This document shows positions 35,700-47,518 of a DNA stretch of 64,000 bases, piece by piece. The notes beneath the pieces are model-generated. The model saw only the letters and a program-made list of their open reading frames with translations. It searched no databases and was not told the DNA's origin. Positions within the stretch are counted from its first letter, which is position 1; each line of letters starts with the position of its first letter. The stretch comes from Coccinella septempunctata. Its lineage: Eukaryota; Arthropoda; Insecta; Coleoptera; Coccinellidae. The stretch covers positions 8,124,501-8,188,500 of the forward strand of contig NC_058191.1 of the NCBI RefSeq assembly GCF_907165205.1. Reading direction: 5' to 3'. Both the position numbers and the translations under genes were made by a program.

Positions 35700-36229
35700 G
35701 TTGTTACTCAGTTCATGTTTGTACATATTTCAGTAATATGAGTATATCACAGTATTAAGAATCTTAAAATATGTTTGCTTCTCTATGAATAGTGAATTGA
35801 TGTGGCCAATACCATTGAGAATATACTCAATGCCAATACTGAGTACTGGATGAAAATCTCTAACTGAACTAGGAAAGCTGAATTACCTACATGATTTTCA
35901 TTGGAATGCGTTTCAGCGTTTACTTCAATTGAAGAAGTTGCTGCAAACACTTTTTTTACATCTCCTTGTGAAGTAATTCGATAAATGTTTTCAATGATTT
36001 TAGTTCTTACGTCTGAAAGAGAAAGTATTTGAAAATGAGATTCTTTAAATTAGGAAAAATTCAAGTGGGGTAAGATCACCTGATCTTGGAGAAAATTCAT
36101 GTTGGGTTCATAAGGTTAAGGTTTCTACATCTGTGTGAGCTGCGGCTCTATCTTTTTGAAAACAACTGTTGGACCATTTATCAAAATCTAATTTAGCTAT
36201 AAGAATTATTATAGCTCCTTTATTGAAGT

Positions 36230-37300
36230 TCCATCAAAGGAAAAAGTTCAGACAATTCGCCTCTGACTGATAGTATACCAAACACCAAACTCCAATTTTT
36301 TTTAACTCCATGTTAAAATTTTTTGGTTGTTTTCGACTCCACATTCTCATATTTTGGGAATTGATACATCCAGAAGGATAAAACAGATTATCAATTAATT
36401 GGTTGAGAAACCAAAGGCGGAAGGACATCCTACGAGGATTATCAACATCTTCAGTTATCTGATAATCTATATGGAAATGGAAACAAACTGATCTCCCGTT
36501 TCAAAATTTTATGACATGTGGCAACGAAGACTCCAGCGTTTGGATTTATAATCGGGACTTACGGGATATAAGATCCTGAAATCACTGAAACATTTATTCT
36601 TCTATTTTCCATCATGGGTAGTTCAAACGTATCGAACTTATTGACTCGTACAAATATTTTAACGGTAGATTCTTGGCTCGGTTTAAAAGATACAGGCTGT
36701 TGAAAAACCATAAAAAAATTTATTTTTAGTTCTATCTCACAAACGGTTTTTTCGAATGAAATGAATTTCGGAATATATTTTTCCATTTATTTGATGAATT
36801 TTTTTCGAACACAAGATATCACCCACCTTCCAATTTTCTCATTATGACCATTACGTACCATAAAAATGCCCAAAATTCAAAGGACCCAACTCTTGAAACT
36901 AAGTTGGAAGCTTGAATATTCAAACCTTTTGTGAAGCAAAAGTATTCTTCATATTATCTCGTGTTCTCTCGTTTTCGAGTAATTTGATGTTAAAAAATTA
37001 AAAAATATCTGTGAAATTCGAGAAATTGGGTACTTTGGCTGAATACAACTCTGTTTAAAAGATCTACAGATGTGTAGTGTTACAGATTTAGCTAGTTATT
37101 CTGAAGATTAGTTTGTTTTTTCAAGGGTGGCACAGTCAACATGAAAACAATTCAATTTGGACAAGACAAAAATTGCGTTTAAGGGGAGAAGCATCGCGTT
37201 CGACTTCTTATTTTCTCTTCATTTCTGAAAGAGGATTCGATAATAGATGGTTTTTGCAAGTCAGTTGAAAAAATCGTTATAATTTGCTGATAATTTTAAT
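36230..37300 (-). pseudogene. DDE transposase of copy 2, split by an insertion
   Basis: The N-terminal part (37300-37250) has ILFQK-type remnants aligned to the FIIESYFKIG start of copy 1. The catalytic part (36460-36230) reads YPSGCINSQNMRMWSRKQPK and then VWCLVYYQSEAN on the minus strand. This corresponds to the DDE_3 segment usually seen as F..DG.IN.QN.R.W...NP...W..I. The two halves are separated by 36641-37140, so the gene was interrupted after it had been placed here. Stops are frequent. Confidence 0.5.
36641..37140. mobile_element. family A inverted-repeat element, copy 2
   Basis: Begins TTGACTCGTACAAATATTTT and follows the body of 3228-3883 block by block, including CAGGCTGTTGAAAAACCATA and AATTTGATGTTAAAAAATTA. 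The right terminal repeat is missing. Inserted in an older transposon. Confidence 0.75.
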
Positions 37301-37395
37301 ACAAGAATAATTCAAAAAATTTTGCAGTTTACCTAGATATGGTACAGCAGAAGGAATAACGTTTAGACGTCTGTAGATATAAATAGATCTTGATG

Positions 37396-39642
37396 AAGAG
37401 ACACTATAACGTATTTGACCAGTTACAACAATTTTTCAGTTTGGTAATAGAAGAAATTCTGGTAAAAAGAACTCATATAAGAGTTGTTTATTGAAATGGT
37501 TTCGGACCTAATGGGTTTTTCTGAAAAAATAAATAATTGAATTCCATCTGCGTACAATAATGAGTAGAAAATTTATATACTTGGCCCCGTGATCCTAGTC
37601 TTTGAAAATAAAACTCAGAGAAAGACTTTGAAAAAAGAAAACACGCCTCGAAAAGCTCAATCCATATTAGAGAGAAAAAATGCTGGTAGGCAAAGGTTGC
37701 TTAACATAGGAGGTGGGGGTCGAGATTTAAAGGAAGAATCTGGAAACTATTCATTCCCTTTTTTATTTCATATTGCTCATCCAAAAGTATTCATGGGTAA
37801 TGTGTTTGAGTATTTATTTTATCTTGAACAGAAATATAAACATAAAATGATTATCATAACTGGCTTCACTTAATAATTCATAAGTGCAGAACGTTTAGGT
37901 ACATCTAAACTGAGTAGGTATACACAAAGAAGTTATAACGTTGAAGACAAGTGTTTTTGAGTGCCTAATCGATTTCTGGTAAATCTCCCCACGGTTGTCC
38001 TTTCTTGTAGAGAAGTTTCTTTTAAAGCTTTCATTTCAGCCATTACGTTCCACGTCTGATATTCTCTTTTGAATCACAGCAGTTTGCCAATTGAATTTTA
38101 TTCTACTCTACATGCAGACCTTTCATTGAAATTTGTCCAATATAGTGCCTATGAAAGAGAAAAACGATAACGAATTCCAAGCTCACAATATGGCACCCAA
38201 AAAGTGATCGAAGTTTTAAGTAATCGTATCTTATCGCATATTTCTGCATTTCTGCACAATATTCGACGTCATATTGAATTTGTCATGGGTTTTCACACCA
38301 ACTGTGAAAACCAAAACTACCAACTTTACTCAACTGCCCAACTTAAGTGACGGGTAATTCAGAACCCATTGGATCACCCTTGATGAGTCTGGATAGCTTC
38401 CAATGAAACACTGTTAACTTCTCAGCCAAATGTCAAACCTATAATTTTTTTTCGATTAGAGAAATTCGTCCTTACGAAATTTATTGCTTAAACTTAAAAT
38501 CCTGAAAACTTAAAACACCTCTACATGCGAGGTAACAAAACGTCACTGTCCTCTCGAAGATCATGGAGTGGATCATTTCAACGGAAAGAAACGGGCGCAA
38601 AAAGGCGAGCGTTGTTTGGAATTATTGCAAGTCAGAGCAGTCCCATTATGCCTCTACTTGATTACGGACACAGCATGGGTCTCGGCCTATCACTCCCGAA
38701 CCAAATTATACTTAATTACATCCATAAAGTAATTTCGATTTACCCATGTAAACATTCGTACGTCCCCTTTGATACTGGGACGAATGAAAAAGGTTCTCTT
38801 GATTTCACAGTAGTTTTGATGGGTTTAACAATTGATCGCCATCACCACCCCCTTCAATAGAGGCTATTTGATGACGTTTCCACCTAGTCGCTTCATTTTT
38901 ACTAGGCTAAATGGTTTCTGTCTTTCGATTTTTTCAACTCGTTTTCTTGCTATCTGTTGAAGAATTTCACACTACAGTGAAAACGAGACTTGAAATTTCA
39001 TATAAACCCAGGTATGGATGAGAATAATTGACAACTCATTATGTAATGTAGGTTTCAGAACAACTTTGCCACAATTATTTTTATTCGTTTTTTTTTTATT
39101 TCAAAACATGTTATTTAACATGTGACAACTGTGAACTGAAATAATTTCAGTTATAATGTATTATGAAATATATGTTACAGGAAAAAAACAAAATGGTAGG
39201 TACTTACAGTGATGGCAGACATCTTTTGTGATTACAGTCAGTTTGTAAGAATTCAATATTATTTTGTTGAAAGAATTCAATTTACTTTTATTTCTATGGT
39301 CGATTTATATGTATGTGGAGGTATTTGAGTTTATAAATTATATGAATAAATCGAAAAAATTCAAAAATTCAAGCTTCTGCCTCATGTTATCGCTCAGGTT
39401 TTTTTATTATTATCGAGTTTCAACAAAAATGTTTAATTTGTTGTCCTCAGAAGGAGAAAGCATGATCCTAAATATGCGTTAGGGTTGTTGTCGTCAAAGA
39501 TTATGATTATATTAAATTATATTATAAAAAAGGTGAAAGGCCTTACCAGCGCACTTTGACCTAGAGAACTGTTGTGCAAACCCGCACTGTTTAACCAGAC
39601 AGCAAATTCTCAATAAACCTCAGTATTTTCCGGGGTTTTATA
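37396..39642. other. noncoding, no recognised gene
   Basis: About 2.2 kb. The open frame at 38525-38860 (+, 111 codons, starts MRGNKTSLSSRRSWSGSFQR) is the only coding-looking stretch. It is Arg/Ser-rich at the start, richer in GC than its surroundings, and has no family I know. It could equally be non-coding conserved sequence. Confidence 0.35.
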
Positions 39643-40333
39643 TACAGGGTGTTTCATTGGTAAATTAACATACAGTAACCTGAGCTAGAGCTACCCTAGG
39701 CAACTCCATAAAACCCATATATGATAGGTCTAATCAATTCCATAACCGAGATACATGGTGCTTCATGCACCTAGAATTTAAATTTCTCATAACTTTTTAA
39801 TCAACTACTATAGTCGGTTGATATTTGGAATATATGATTCACTTGCACAGGTCGATTTATTCACATTTAAATTTCCGAAAAATTCCAGGTCCGTAATGGA
39901 AAAATGTGGGGCATATTCCAAGCTGGGATTCAATAGCCTGTATATCGAAATTTTTGGATTTGATGGACATATTTGAAAAATGCAGAAGATTTTCAATGAG
40001 ATTCAGTAGATTTCATTGTACCGCACGTCATTTTGCTCGAAGGAAACTCCAGGGAAAGCGAAGTGAGAAATGTTTTCTTTGCTTATGTTGGTTACAAATC
40101 GTTCAAAGACAATCTGTTCTGTTTTTCAAGTGAGATTTAAGTGAGAAAGACACTCAGTTCGCACTTTGATCACAAATCGGAACACTCATTTGATTTTAAT
40201 TTATCCCACAAGGGTCACCCTGTATCTCGGTTATGGAATTGATTAGACCTATCATATATGGATTTTTTGGACTCACCTAGGGTTACTCTAGCTCAGGTTA
40301 CGGTATGTTCATTTACCAATGAAACACCCTGTG
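39643..40333. mobile_element. foldback element, about 119-bp arms
   Basis: The left arm (39643-39761) and right arm (40215-40333) are inverted copies sharing TACAGGGTGTTTCATTGGTA, ACCTGAGCTAGAG, CATATATGATAGGTCTAATC and AATTCCATAACCGAGATACA. ACAGGGTGT-type ends are widespread in insects. The 450-bp middle has no convincing coding sequence. Exact target duplication unclear. Confidence 0.85.
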
Positions 40334-40802
40334 TACATCACTTATTCTGGTTTCAAGAATCAAGCTGTCGTAGATTTCTCAGCACAAGAAGATGAAGAAA
40401 GGAGGTGCAATTCACTTCGAATTCAAATTCAAAAATTTTTTCTACTCGATTTGCTCCTGACAAATTTGTGCAAGAATTTACGCAGAAGCAAATCGATTAT
40501 TTCAATTTTTTTATTGATTTCGTTCAAGAGATTGGGAGTGAAAACACTAAAAAATTTCAGGAGATATTGTTCATATATAAACAACGCTATTTCAAAATTA
40601 GGCACTAGTAGAGGAAATTTATGTACCTATTATGTATTAGATATAAGAATTTATCAATTTTCAAGAAAGTTTAGCGTATTTTTCAAAAAACTGGTTGATT
40701 TTCCTGTAAATGGGTTCGAAAATTGTAATATATATTTAGCTAAATGCAACTGACATCTCAGTTATTTAGTTAGTAAGTTAGTTAGTTAGTTGTGATGTAG
40801 TG

Positions 40803-41740
40803 AATCTTTTCCCAAATGATTCCAGTTAATAAAACTCTTGAAATAGAGAGAACAAAATTGATTTAGAATAGAACCATTTCTGAAAATTCCAAATTGATTA
40901 TTGATGATATAATTGAGATATTAAAAATTTGCCTAAATTCTACGTTTGTTCTTTACAAACAAAAATTTGGTATGGCCATGGTTCTCCTCTATTGTCAGTC
41001 ATGAGTAACACATTTATGGAATATTTCGAAAAAAAATAAATAGACACATATTTACTGAAATCAAAGACTTGGTTGATGATATTTTTCTTAATTTGGCAAC
41101 ATAGGAATGAACTAAAAATTTTTTTGATTATATCAATAGCAGAAAACCTACAATAAAATTCACAATGGAATTAGAGCAGGATATCTAATAAAATTTCATT
41201 CTTGGATTTTTTCATAAAGAAATTTTCAAATTGACGAGCGTATACTGAACAAAGACACATACTAATAGATATTTCAATTTTTATTTCAATCACGAAGTAA
41301 GTGTCAAAAGAGGTATTATTAAAACACTTCATGATAGAGCTAATTTTATTTCATATACACCCGAAATCAGAAATAATGAAATGGACTCCATCAAAAGATT
41401 TCTTAGGGATAATCAATACCCGACAGATTCTATTGAAAAAACAATATTAAATTCAGAAAGAAAAATGTCAAACCAAAAACATAAAAACCAACAAATCGTC
41501 AAAAATAATAATATTAAAAATAGAGATATTAATAGATCACAGATCACAGATCATGTTTGTTCTAATACAGGGGACCACATGATGGATTGGAATTACACAA
41601 AAATTTCAATGACAGAACCATTATAAACGAAAGATTAAAGGGTCCACGTGTATTTTGTTGGATCTAAATAATAATTTGGCCAATTGTTCAATAGGCATTA
41701 ATTGATTTACTGATGGAACAACTGTCGTCTGGTGATTTCA
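40803..41740 (+). pseudogene. Penelope-like reverse transcriptase and endonuclease remnant
   Basis: Readings in changing frames: TISENSKLIIDDIIEILKIC, YKQKFGMAM (reverse-transcriptase box preceding GSPLS), then LVDDIF (catalytic YVDD box with Leu for Tyr, about 41072-41090). The connector DNQYPTDSIEKTILNSE follows (41381-41470), then RSQITDHV and MMDWNYTKIS from the end of the GIY-YIG domain. The central GIY-YIG motif is deleted between about 41480 and 41540. Many stops. The order agrees with Penelope-like polyproteins, which reverse transcribe their RNA at nicked targets. Confidence 0.7.
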
Positions 41741-41827
41741 AAATTAAATGAATCAAAGTTTATGTGTATTGACAATTGATGTCAAATAAATTGAGCTACA
41801 ATTCAAAAGATTCCCAGAAATTAACCT

Positions 41828-41873
41828 TCGTCTGATGGGGAGTCTGATATAGACTCCGAAACGTTACTGTACA
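41828..41873 (+). ncRNA. degenerate hammerhead-like motif
   Basis: CTGATGG (41832-41838), a strong stem GGAGTCT-GATAT-AGACTCC, then GAAAC (41858-41862) and, after a short loop, GTA. This copies the hammerhead layout expected in Penelope-like elements, but the final A of the CTGANGA core is G and stem I does not pair well. Probably inactive. Confidence 0.4.
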
Positions 41874-42051
41874 TAATTATAATTTCAAAGTTCCTTTTTT
41901 CAGATCATTGTCAGGCAACAATTTTTTCTACTTGATTTGCTCCTGACAAATTAGTGCAAGAATTTACTCAGGAGCAAATCGGTTATTTCGATTTTTTAAT
42001 TGATTTTGTTCCAGAGATTGGGAGTGAAAACCCTGAAAAGTTTCAGAAGAT

Positions 42052-43117
42052 GGAGAATCCTCCCAGATATGTGCGTTCTCTAGTGTTCTTTCCTTTCTGT
42101 TTTCTTCTTTCCTTCTCGCATGGTGAAGATTACTGAACTTCAACAGTTTGAAATACAACTAGAACATCATATCAAATGAAATACAACTAAAATAACATTT
42201 AAAACGATCTAACCGGGAACTTTTTTAAGAGGGTGTTCATAGCGACAACTGAAGCGGCTACAAAATCGACATTCTCATTCAATTCCACATCTTGAACGAG
42301 ATTTTAACTATGACGACTTCCACTTGTTCAAACCCGACACCATTCTAATCGAATGTCTAGAATGATATAGCAATTCAATTCTGCCGGAGTCATTTCCGAA
42401 TCAAAAGATGTTAAGACCCAACCTAACCAATGAATGACCACATAAAAAAGTTAATCACTGATCTTAATGAGCTCAGCCTGTATCAATCAAAACCAAAGAC
42501 GTACAACATAACAGTAGCTAATTTTCCTCGACTATGGCTCGGCAGAGGGCAAGGTTTAAACTATATAATATCTGAAATCGGAAGCCTCCGTTTCGATTAA
42601 AAGTATAACACTGCCAGGATGACAGAGCTCTTCTAGTGGCCAGAGGGGGATTAACATATAAGGTCCTGCAGTATCACTTATCAAGTCATGGTAAAAGCTG
42701 AAAATTTCACACTAAAGTCGGTGATTTTCAATTCGTACGTTTATTAGTCATACAAAAAATTTTAATCGAATTGGTAATAACTACTCGCCATAACCAAGAA
42801 CCATTTTCCATTGAAAGCAAAAAAAACAGGATTTCTATTATTTAATCACTAATTGATCAAATTATATGCATAGTTCATAATTTTCAACCCTAAGAAAAAG
42901 TATATCAAAGTTAAGGCTGGAAAAATCTTTGTCGAATTACCTTATCAAATAGACTACCTACTCGTAGCAGTCGTCTTATTTACTTTTCAAAGAAAATTCT
43001 TGGACGACAGAAAAAAATCAATCGTCAAAACTGTAGAAATTTCAAGGAAGCAGGAATAATTAAATTTTTCAAAGAGGATTTCATTGATAGAAATGAATCA
43101 AACAAGAACCACTTTCT
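42052..43117. other. noncoding, no gene seen
   Basis: No gene or repeat could be supported in this 1.1-kb stretch. Confidence 0.4.
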
Positions 43118-43257
43118 TATTGGCTAGAAGCCATTTTTTTCAAACAGCTCTATTAGCTTCCAGCCATTTTTTAATTTTATTGTCTCTGATTGGCTAGAAG
43201 CCATTTTTTTTAAACAGCTTTATTAGCTTCCAGCCATTTTTTAATTTTATTGTCTTG
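43118..43257. repeat. tandem repeat, two 70-bp units
   Basis: TTGGCTAGAAGCCATTTTTT starts each unit (about 43120 and 43190), and each ends with TTTTAATTTTATTGTCT. The units differ at only a few positions. Within each, GGCTAGAAGC and GCTTCCAGCC are inverted partners, so each unit can fold. Confidence 0.8.
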
Positions 43258-43337
43258 GGTTGGATGGAAATAGGCCACAGAAGGGAAGTTTTTTATTCAT
43301 AGATGCCGTCATAATCGTTCTACTCAATGACCAATTC

Positions 43338-43361
43338 ATTATTATTATTATTATTATTATT
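43338..43361. repeat. (ATT)n microsatellite
   Basis: Eight uninterrupted ATT units. It lies about 140 bp beyond the stop of the minus-strand LINE remnant and may be its 3' tail. Confidence 0.85.
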
Positions 43362-43499
43362 AAGAATATACAGAAGAGTTGAGATCGTAATCTATAAACT
43401 CATATAAAAAATAAAATTAATACGAGTTGACATTGTGAAAAAGAAAAACAAGAGATGAATGAAATGTACACAACACACACATACAATTTCACAGTAGTC

Positions 43500-43655
43500 T
43501 CACGAAGAAACACTGGCGAGCCATCTGTCCATAGCACTCTTGAAGCCATTCACAGAGCGGGCGTTCACTGCTGCTGTCGGAAGGCTATTCCAGCTATTCC
43601 TATTCATGATTCGGTCATTACAGGATAAGCTATCCAAGCTATAACTAGAGCCTTC
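43500..43655 (-). pseudogene. LINE reverse-transcriptase C-terminal end
   Basis: Minus strand reads NDRIMNRNSWNSLPTAAVNA and then SVNGFKSAMDRWLA before a stop at 43502-43500. The N.WN.LP..VV.A.SVN.FK..LD pattern is the usual end of CR1/Jockey-type LINE polyproteins. Upstream readings to about 43800 are too damaged to follow. The copy is heavily 5'-truncated, as LINE copies usually are. Confidence 0.7.
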
Positions 43656-44959
43656 ACTTTCATGGGAGCCCCCAATAATGGTCTAAGCAAAGGTATTCCT
43701 TCACCACTAACCTATATGTGGTTTCTTGAAGGGCCCATATCTCAAACAGCTTAGGGCCATGGGCCATATCAAGATTGAGTCCGATCCTTGAGTTTGGCTA
43801 GCAACCAAGAGTTGCTCATATTCATTGTTTTTTATTTTGAACAACATCAGTTTCATCATATTTGATTGGACATAAAATATTCAGAGACATTACTTAGTGC
43901 CATCGAGCCATCCACTATAAATTTTGCCACCTACGGAAATTTGCCGCTTAGAGCCTCTAGGAAAATACAGCCTATTTACAAATCTTTCCAGATGGAAAAA
44001 AATCTTCAAGGTTGGTCCAGTGGACAATCGGAATAAGTTCATTCAATGAAAGATATTTCAATGACAGTACAAGAGTCAAAAGCTTCAATACAATATACGC
44101 CGAAGTGGAGTAACACTGATAGACTCTTTTTATAGACGTGTACTCTTTTAGTGGGGTTTTCGATTACAATGTTGTATGTATTTATGTGCCAGTGTTTTGT
44201 TGATGCTGCGTTATCCTTCCACCGGACTTTGATACTAGAGATACCAACTCTGTTGACGCCTCTCTTGTTCATTCTTCAATGACTTAAGCAATGAGCTTCG
44301 AAATTTTCATTCTGCCCAATATACACTCCCGAATATGAACAGAACCAACGTCAATTAAAATGATCCCCGCAAATTAGAGCTACCCACGAGAAGTTCCTTG
44401 GATCAATGCAATCTAGAAAGAGAAGAGACGCATTTCGAATATGGCCATACCCTTAATTCCCCGTTTCTTTCGTAAAACAATTCGGCAATATGTCAACATA
44501 ATTGATCTTAGGATTGAGCACAAATACTGCCTGTTTTCAGATTTTGAAGGTGAAGATGAGCACACTACTTCTTCAGGGCGATGAATGTAAAGATTGGTAT
44601 CAACCAGTCTACACAATAATTCCAATTCTTAGGAGTCTTGGTGGATTCCTTTTTGTATTCTTCAGTTTATTGCCATAGCACTGTCGAGATCTTTCGTGTC
44701 AGAAGACAATAGAAATAAAAATATTGAAATAACATACTGCTACCTGCCACTTCTTGATCTTGTCGGCTGCAGTTAGCAATGAAACGTGCTCTTAGCTAAA
44801 TTTAAGAGAGTCTGGCAAAAAACTACAAATAGACAGGAAGGCTTGTATGATGAGCAGTTTGAGTACGCAAGTTAATAGCGTATAGACAAAAAATGCATGA
44901 TAAAGTTATGTCAAAAGGTGAAATGTATCTAAAAAAGAATATTTACAGATTGAAATTAA
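43656..44959. other. noncoding, no gene seen
   Basis: Open frames at 44039-44272 (-) and 44413-44625 (-) have no family motif. Part of 43656-43800 is probably the decayed upstream part of the LINE remnant. Confidence 0.35.
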
Positions 44960-45229
44960 TCTATATATTAATAAAAGAGGATCTATGGTTTACTTCAAAA
45001 TGCTTTATTGTTCAAACGATCGCACCAAATTGGACAATTCTTTTTTTGTTGTGTTTATTATTGTCAGGGCAAGGTTTATATAACAAAATATTCCCAAAAA
45101 AATTGTACAGAACAGAAAAAAAGGCATTCCTTTTTCTTACGACCAATCGAGCAATCACGATGAGTTAGTTATTATTATCTACCCTAGAAATAATTTAAAT
45201 GGCAAAACTAGGTTTGCCGGGTCAGCTAG
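44960..45229 (+). mobile_element. short non-autonomous Helitron
   Basis: Starts TCTATATATTAATAAAAGAG after an A (44959). It ends with the stem-loop GGCAAA-ACTAGG-TTTGCC (45201-45218), then GGGTCAG, CTAG (45226-45229) and a T. TC start, 3' hairpin about 10 bases before a CTRR end, and insertion between A and T are the Helitron signature. At 270 bp it has no Rep/helicase gene and would depend on an autonomous relative. No terminal inverted repeats, as expected. Confidence 0.75.
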
Positions 45230-45337
45230 TAAATAATAAAAGTAAATAAAAAATATTCGCCGTAGTCATAATATATAAATGAAATAAAGTTTATAGTTGG
45301 AACAATCTAAAACAATATATGTACACACATTCCGCAA

Positions 45338-45618
45338 CTACCTTGTGACAGTGTAGAGACAAATGAAAGACACAACAAGGACAGCAACTGACTCAGGTTT
45401 TCCGAAATGAAATGAACTCATCAATAAAATGATATTACTGACTAAAATATCTCTCATTTGCTTCTTGAATTCTTTCATTGGCTGGTTTCTTAGTGTAAAG
45501 GGAAGTCTATTGAAAAGTGATATTGCGCAATACTCGGGATCATTTTGAGATTTTTTCAATCTCAAAAACTTTTTTCTTATGTGGAATTTATTTCTGGTAT
45601 TATATTCGTGTATATCAG
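45338..45618 (-). pseudogene. LINE C-terminal end (second type)
   Basis: Minus strand: HEYNTRNKFHIRKKFLRL, NDPEYCAISLFNRLPFTLRN and MKEFKKQMRDILV. The YNTRNK...P....I..FN.LP......FK..... pattern is the common tail of Jockey-like LINEs. The upstream frame closes with a stop at about 45619. No reverse-transcriptase boxes remain. Confidence 0.7.
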
Positions 45619-47518
45619 ATTACAGTCGAAACTGGAACAATTACCACCAGAAGAATTGTCTGAGGGTCTTGATCATCGTTCAGTTGGGCAAATTTTGAGA
45701 TGTCTCGAATATTTTGAAATCTTCGTTTCGAAATTTTTCTATTGAAGACATAACGGAATATGCTTTTGTACTTGTATAATAATATGATGAAGAAGGTGAC
45801 CTAAATTAAATTTGTAAGCCTCTGTGTCGAATGAGCCTAAGCGGGTTATTTTTGAAACCACTCGTTTTCCAATAGTTTGGCGAACAATTGATGCATTTTG
45901 TCAATGCAAAAGTTTGCTAACATTTATAGGAGAATGTTGTCTTTCGAGTATATTGACCATAAAGATAAGAAGGAAGATACAGATTTAATGTGGAGTAATA
46001 TGCTTCTAGGCAAAACTCCACCAAGTATCAAATAAAAAGTTGAAACTGAAAAATACCAATATTCCTATTCAATATTTCTTGACTGAGTAATTGCTTAAAA
46101 AAAAGCAGTAACTTTTATATATAATGTAAGAAAGTCAACTGTCAATAATCTTAATCCAAAGTTAACCATAGAAAGCGTGTCGATATTGAAGGGGAGTAAG
46201 TAGCGAAGACTCTTTTTGCTCAGTACCGCATAACTCAACCAACGATGACGATCATTGAAGAAGAGAGCATTTAAATGAAAGCCTTCAATGGCAGCACGCT
46301 CTATATGGCTAATATAGCAGCATGTGAACCTTTCAATGAAATGTTCAAAAGTAATAACGTTTCTAACTTCGCGGTTCCATTGCATCCGTGTAATTAAAAA
46401 TTGCCAAATAGAAGAAGGTTTTGTGAGATCTCATGTTATTGATACTGAGACTTTGAAGGAGGTTTGTTGCCTATCGCACCATTCACAGAGTGAGTAAAAA
46501 GTGACGCACAAAATTCCTATATTTGGCATTGACTAATTTGTAGAAAAATCCTCTAAGATAGGTATGATTTTTTCAATTTTTACATTTACAAGTCTACAAT
46601 AAAAAATTTCATTTTCCGCCACATTGTATTCTACTTATAGGTAGAGTGCCGTTCAAAAAAGGATCAGGACTTGAATTTATCTACTGCGACCCTGTTCCCG
46701 AAGTGCTGGAAATAATTTTCTACATCGATAACAGCTCGAAGTTCTATCGATAATTTATCATAAGGTATTTTGTTATGGAAGGCATTGTTGACGTGACAGA
46801 TTGAAAACAATTAGTTTTGATCGGTTAGAGAACTGCAGGTTTGCCCGTTGAACATACAATCGAGGCAGTCAAACGCGCTTTTGTCTAGCGCCTATTCAGT
46901 GAGCGATAGATGCATGTTGTACAACTTTGCTTCGATTCGAAATCGAATGCTTAATTGACAAGCTTTTATCGGTTCGAAGCGATACCGAAACAATTACGAA
47001 AGCTATTCATTCTTCGATATGGTGGGTGAAATAAATATCATGAAATAATTAGAATCGAACTCTGTTCTTTTCACGTATAATAAAAAATATCAGCAGTTAG
47101 GTTGACATCCATGATTGGAAATATATATGTTTGAACAAATATATTAAACTAATAAATATAATGCAGTACCTGCAATTTAAAAATATATTAAATATTGAAA
47201 CTAATAAACATACGAGTAATTCAGTTGCTATAATTTAGAAATGACGATTTGATGCCTTCAAAGAAAATTCATGAATTCCGGGGCGGAGGGTATCTCCGCC
47301 AATTGATTCTACATATTTTTTGGTTAGAATCATCAAATTACGTATCCTACCAATTACCATAATAGGACTGATCATAATGGATACAGGGTTAAAAACTCCT
47401 TGAAGTTGAATTGGCTCATCGACTGTATTTCGATAAATATTAGGTTTAGGAAAGATGTCTTTGCATAAAAAATTCTAGCTAATGGTAGAAAATTTAATTG
47501 AAAACAGCGTCATGTCAT
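45619..47518. other. noncoding, no gene seen
   Basis: The open frame at 46095-46385 (-, 96 codons) has no recognisable domain. A plus-strand reading around 45960-46035 (DTDLMWSNMLLGKTP) is too short to interpret. About 1.9 kb otherwise without assignable content. Confidence 0.35.

Larger units (their letters stand above)
35700..37395 (-). mobile_element. DDE transposon, copy 2 of the 11.7-kb element, with a family A element nested inside
   Basis: Matches copy 1 (11694-13883) in order. The TTTCAGTAATATGA block is at 35731; GGACCATTTATCAAAATCTA at 36172; GAAGTTCC at 36227; transposase pieces at 36230-36460 and 37250-37300; and GTTTAGACG at the right end. Its terminal repeats are too worn to recognise. 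The family A element (36641-37140) separates the transposase halves. Confidence 0.6.
40434..42051 (+). mobile_element. Penelope-like element between direct terminal repeats
   Basis: A direct repeat of about 120-130 bp (40434-40565 and 41930-42051) shares TGATTTGCTCC or close forms, TGACAAATT, GTGCAAGAATTTAC and AGAGATTGGGAGTGAAAAC. It flanks decayed Penelope coding sequence. Penelope-like elements characteristically have such LTR-like repeats. Related minus-strand fragments lie at 14885-15066 and 48465-48650. A hammerhead-like motif sits between the coding part and the right repeat. Confidence 0.65.

Noticed and set aside
40757..40792. GTTA/TTAG repeats resembling telomeric sequence
   Set aside because: The unit is four bases (GTTA), not the five-base TTAGG of insects, and the run is short; an ordinary microsatellite.
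43118..43257. Possible CRISPR-like repeat
   Set aside because: Only two tandem units with no unique spacers, in a eukaryotic context.
46940..46995. GGTTCGAAGC string like a tRNA T-arm
   Set aside because: No acceptor, D-arm or anticodon arm could be fitted around it.
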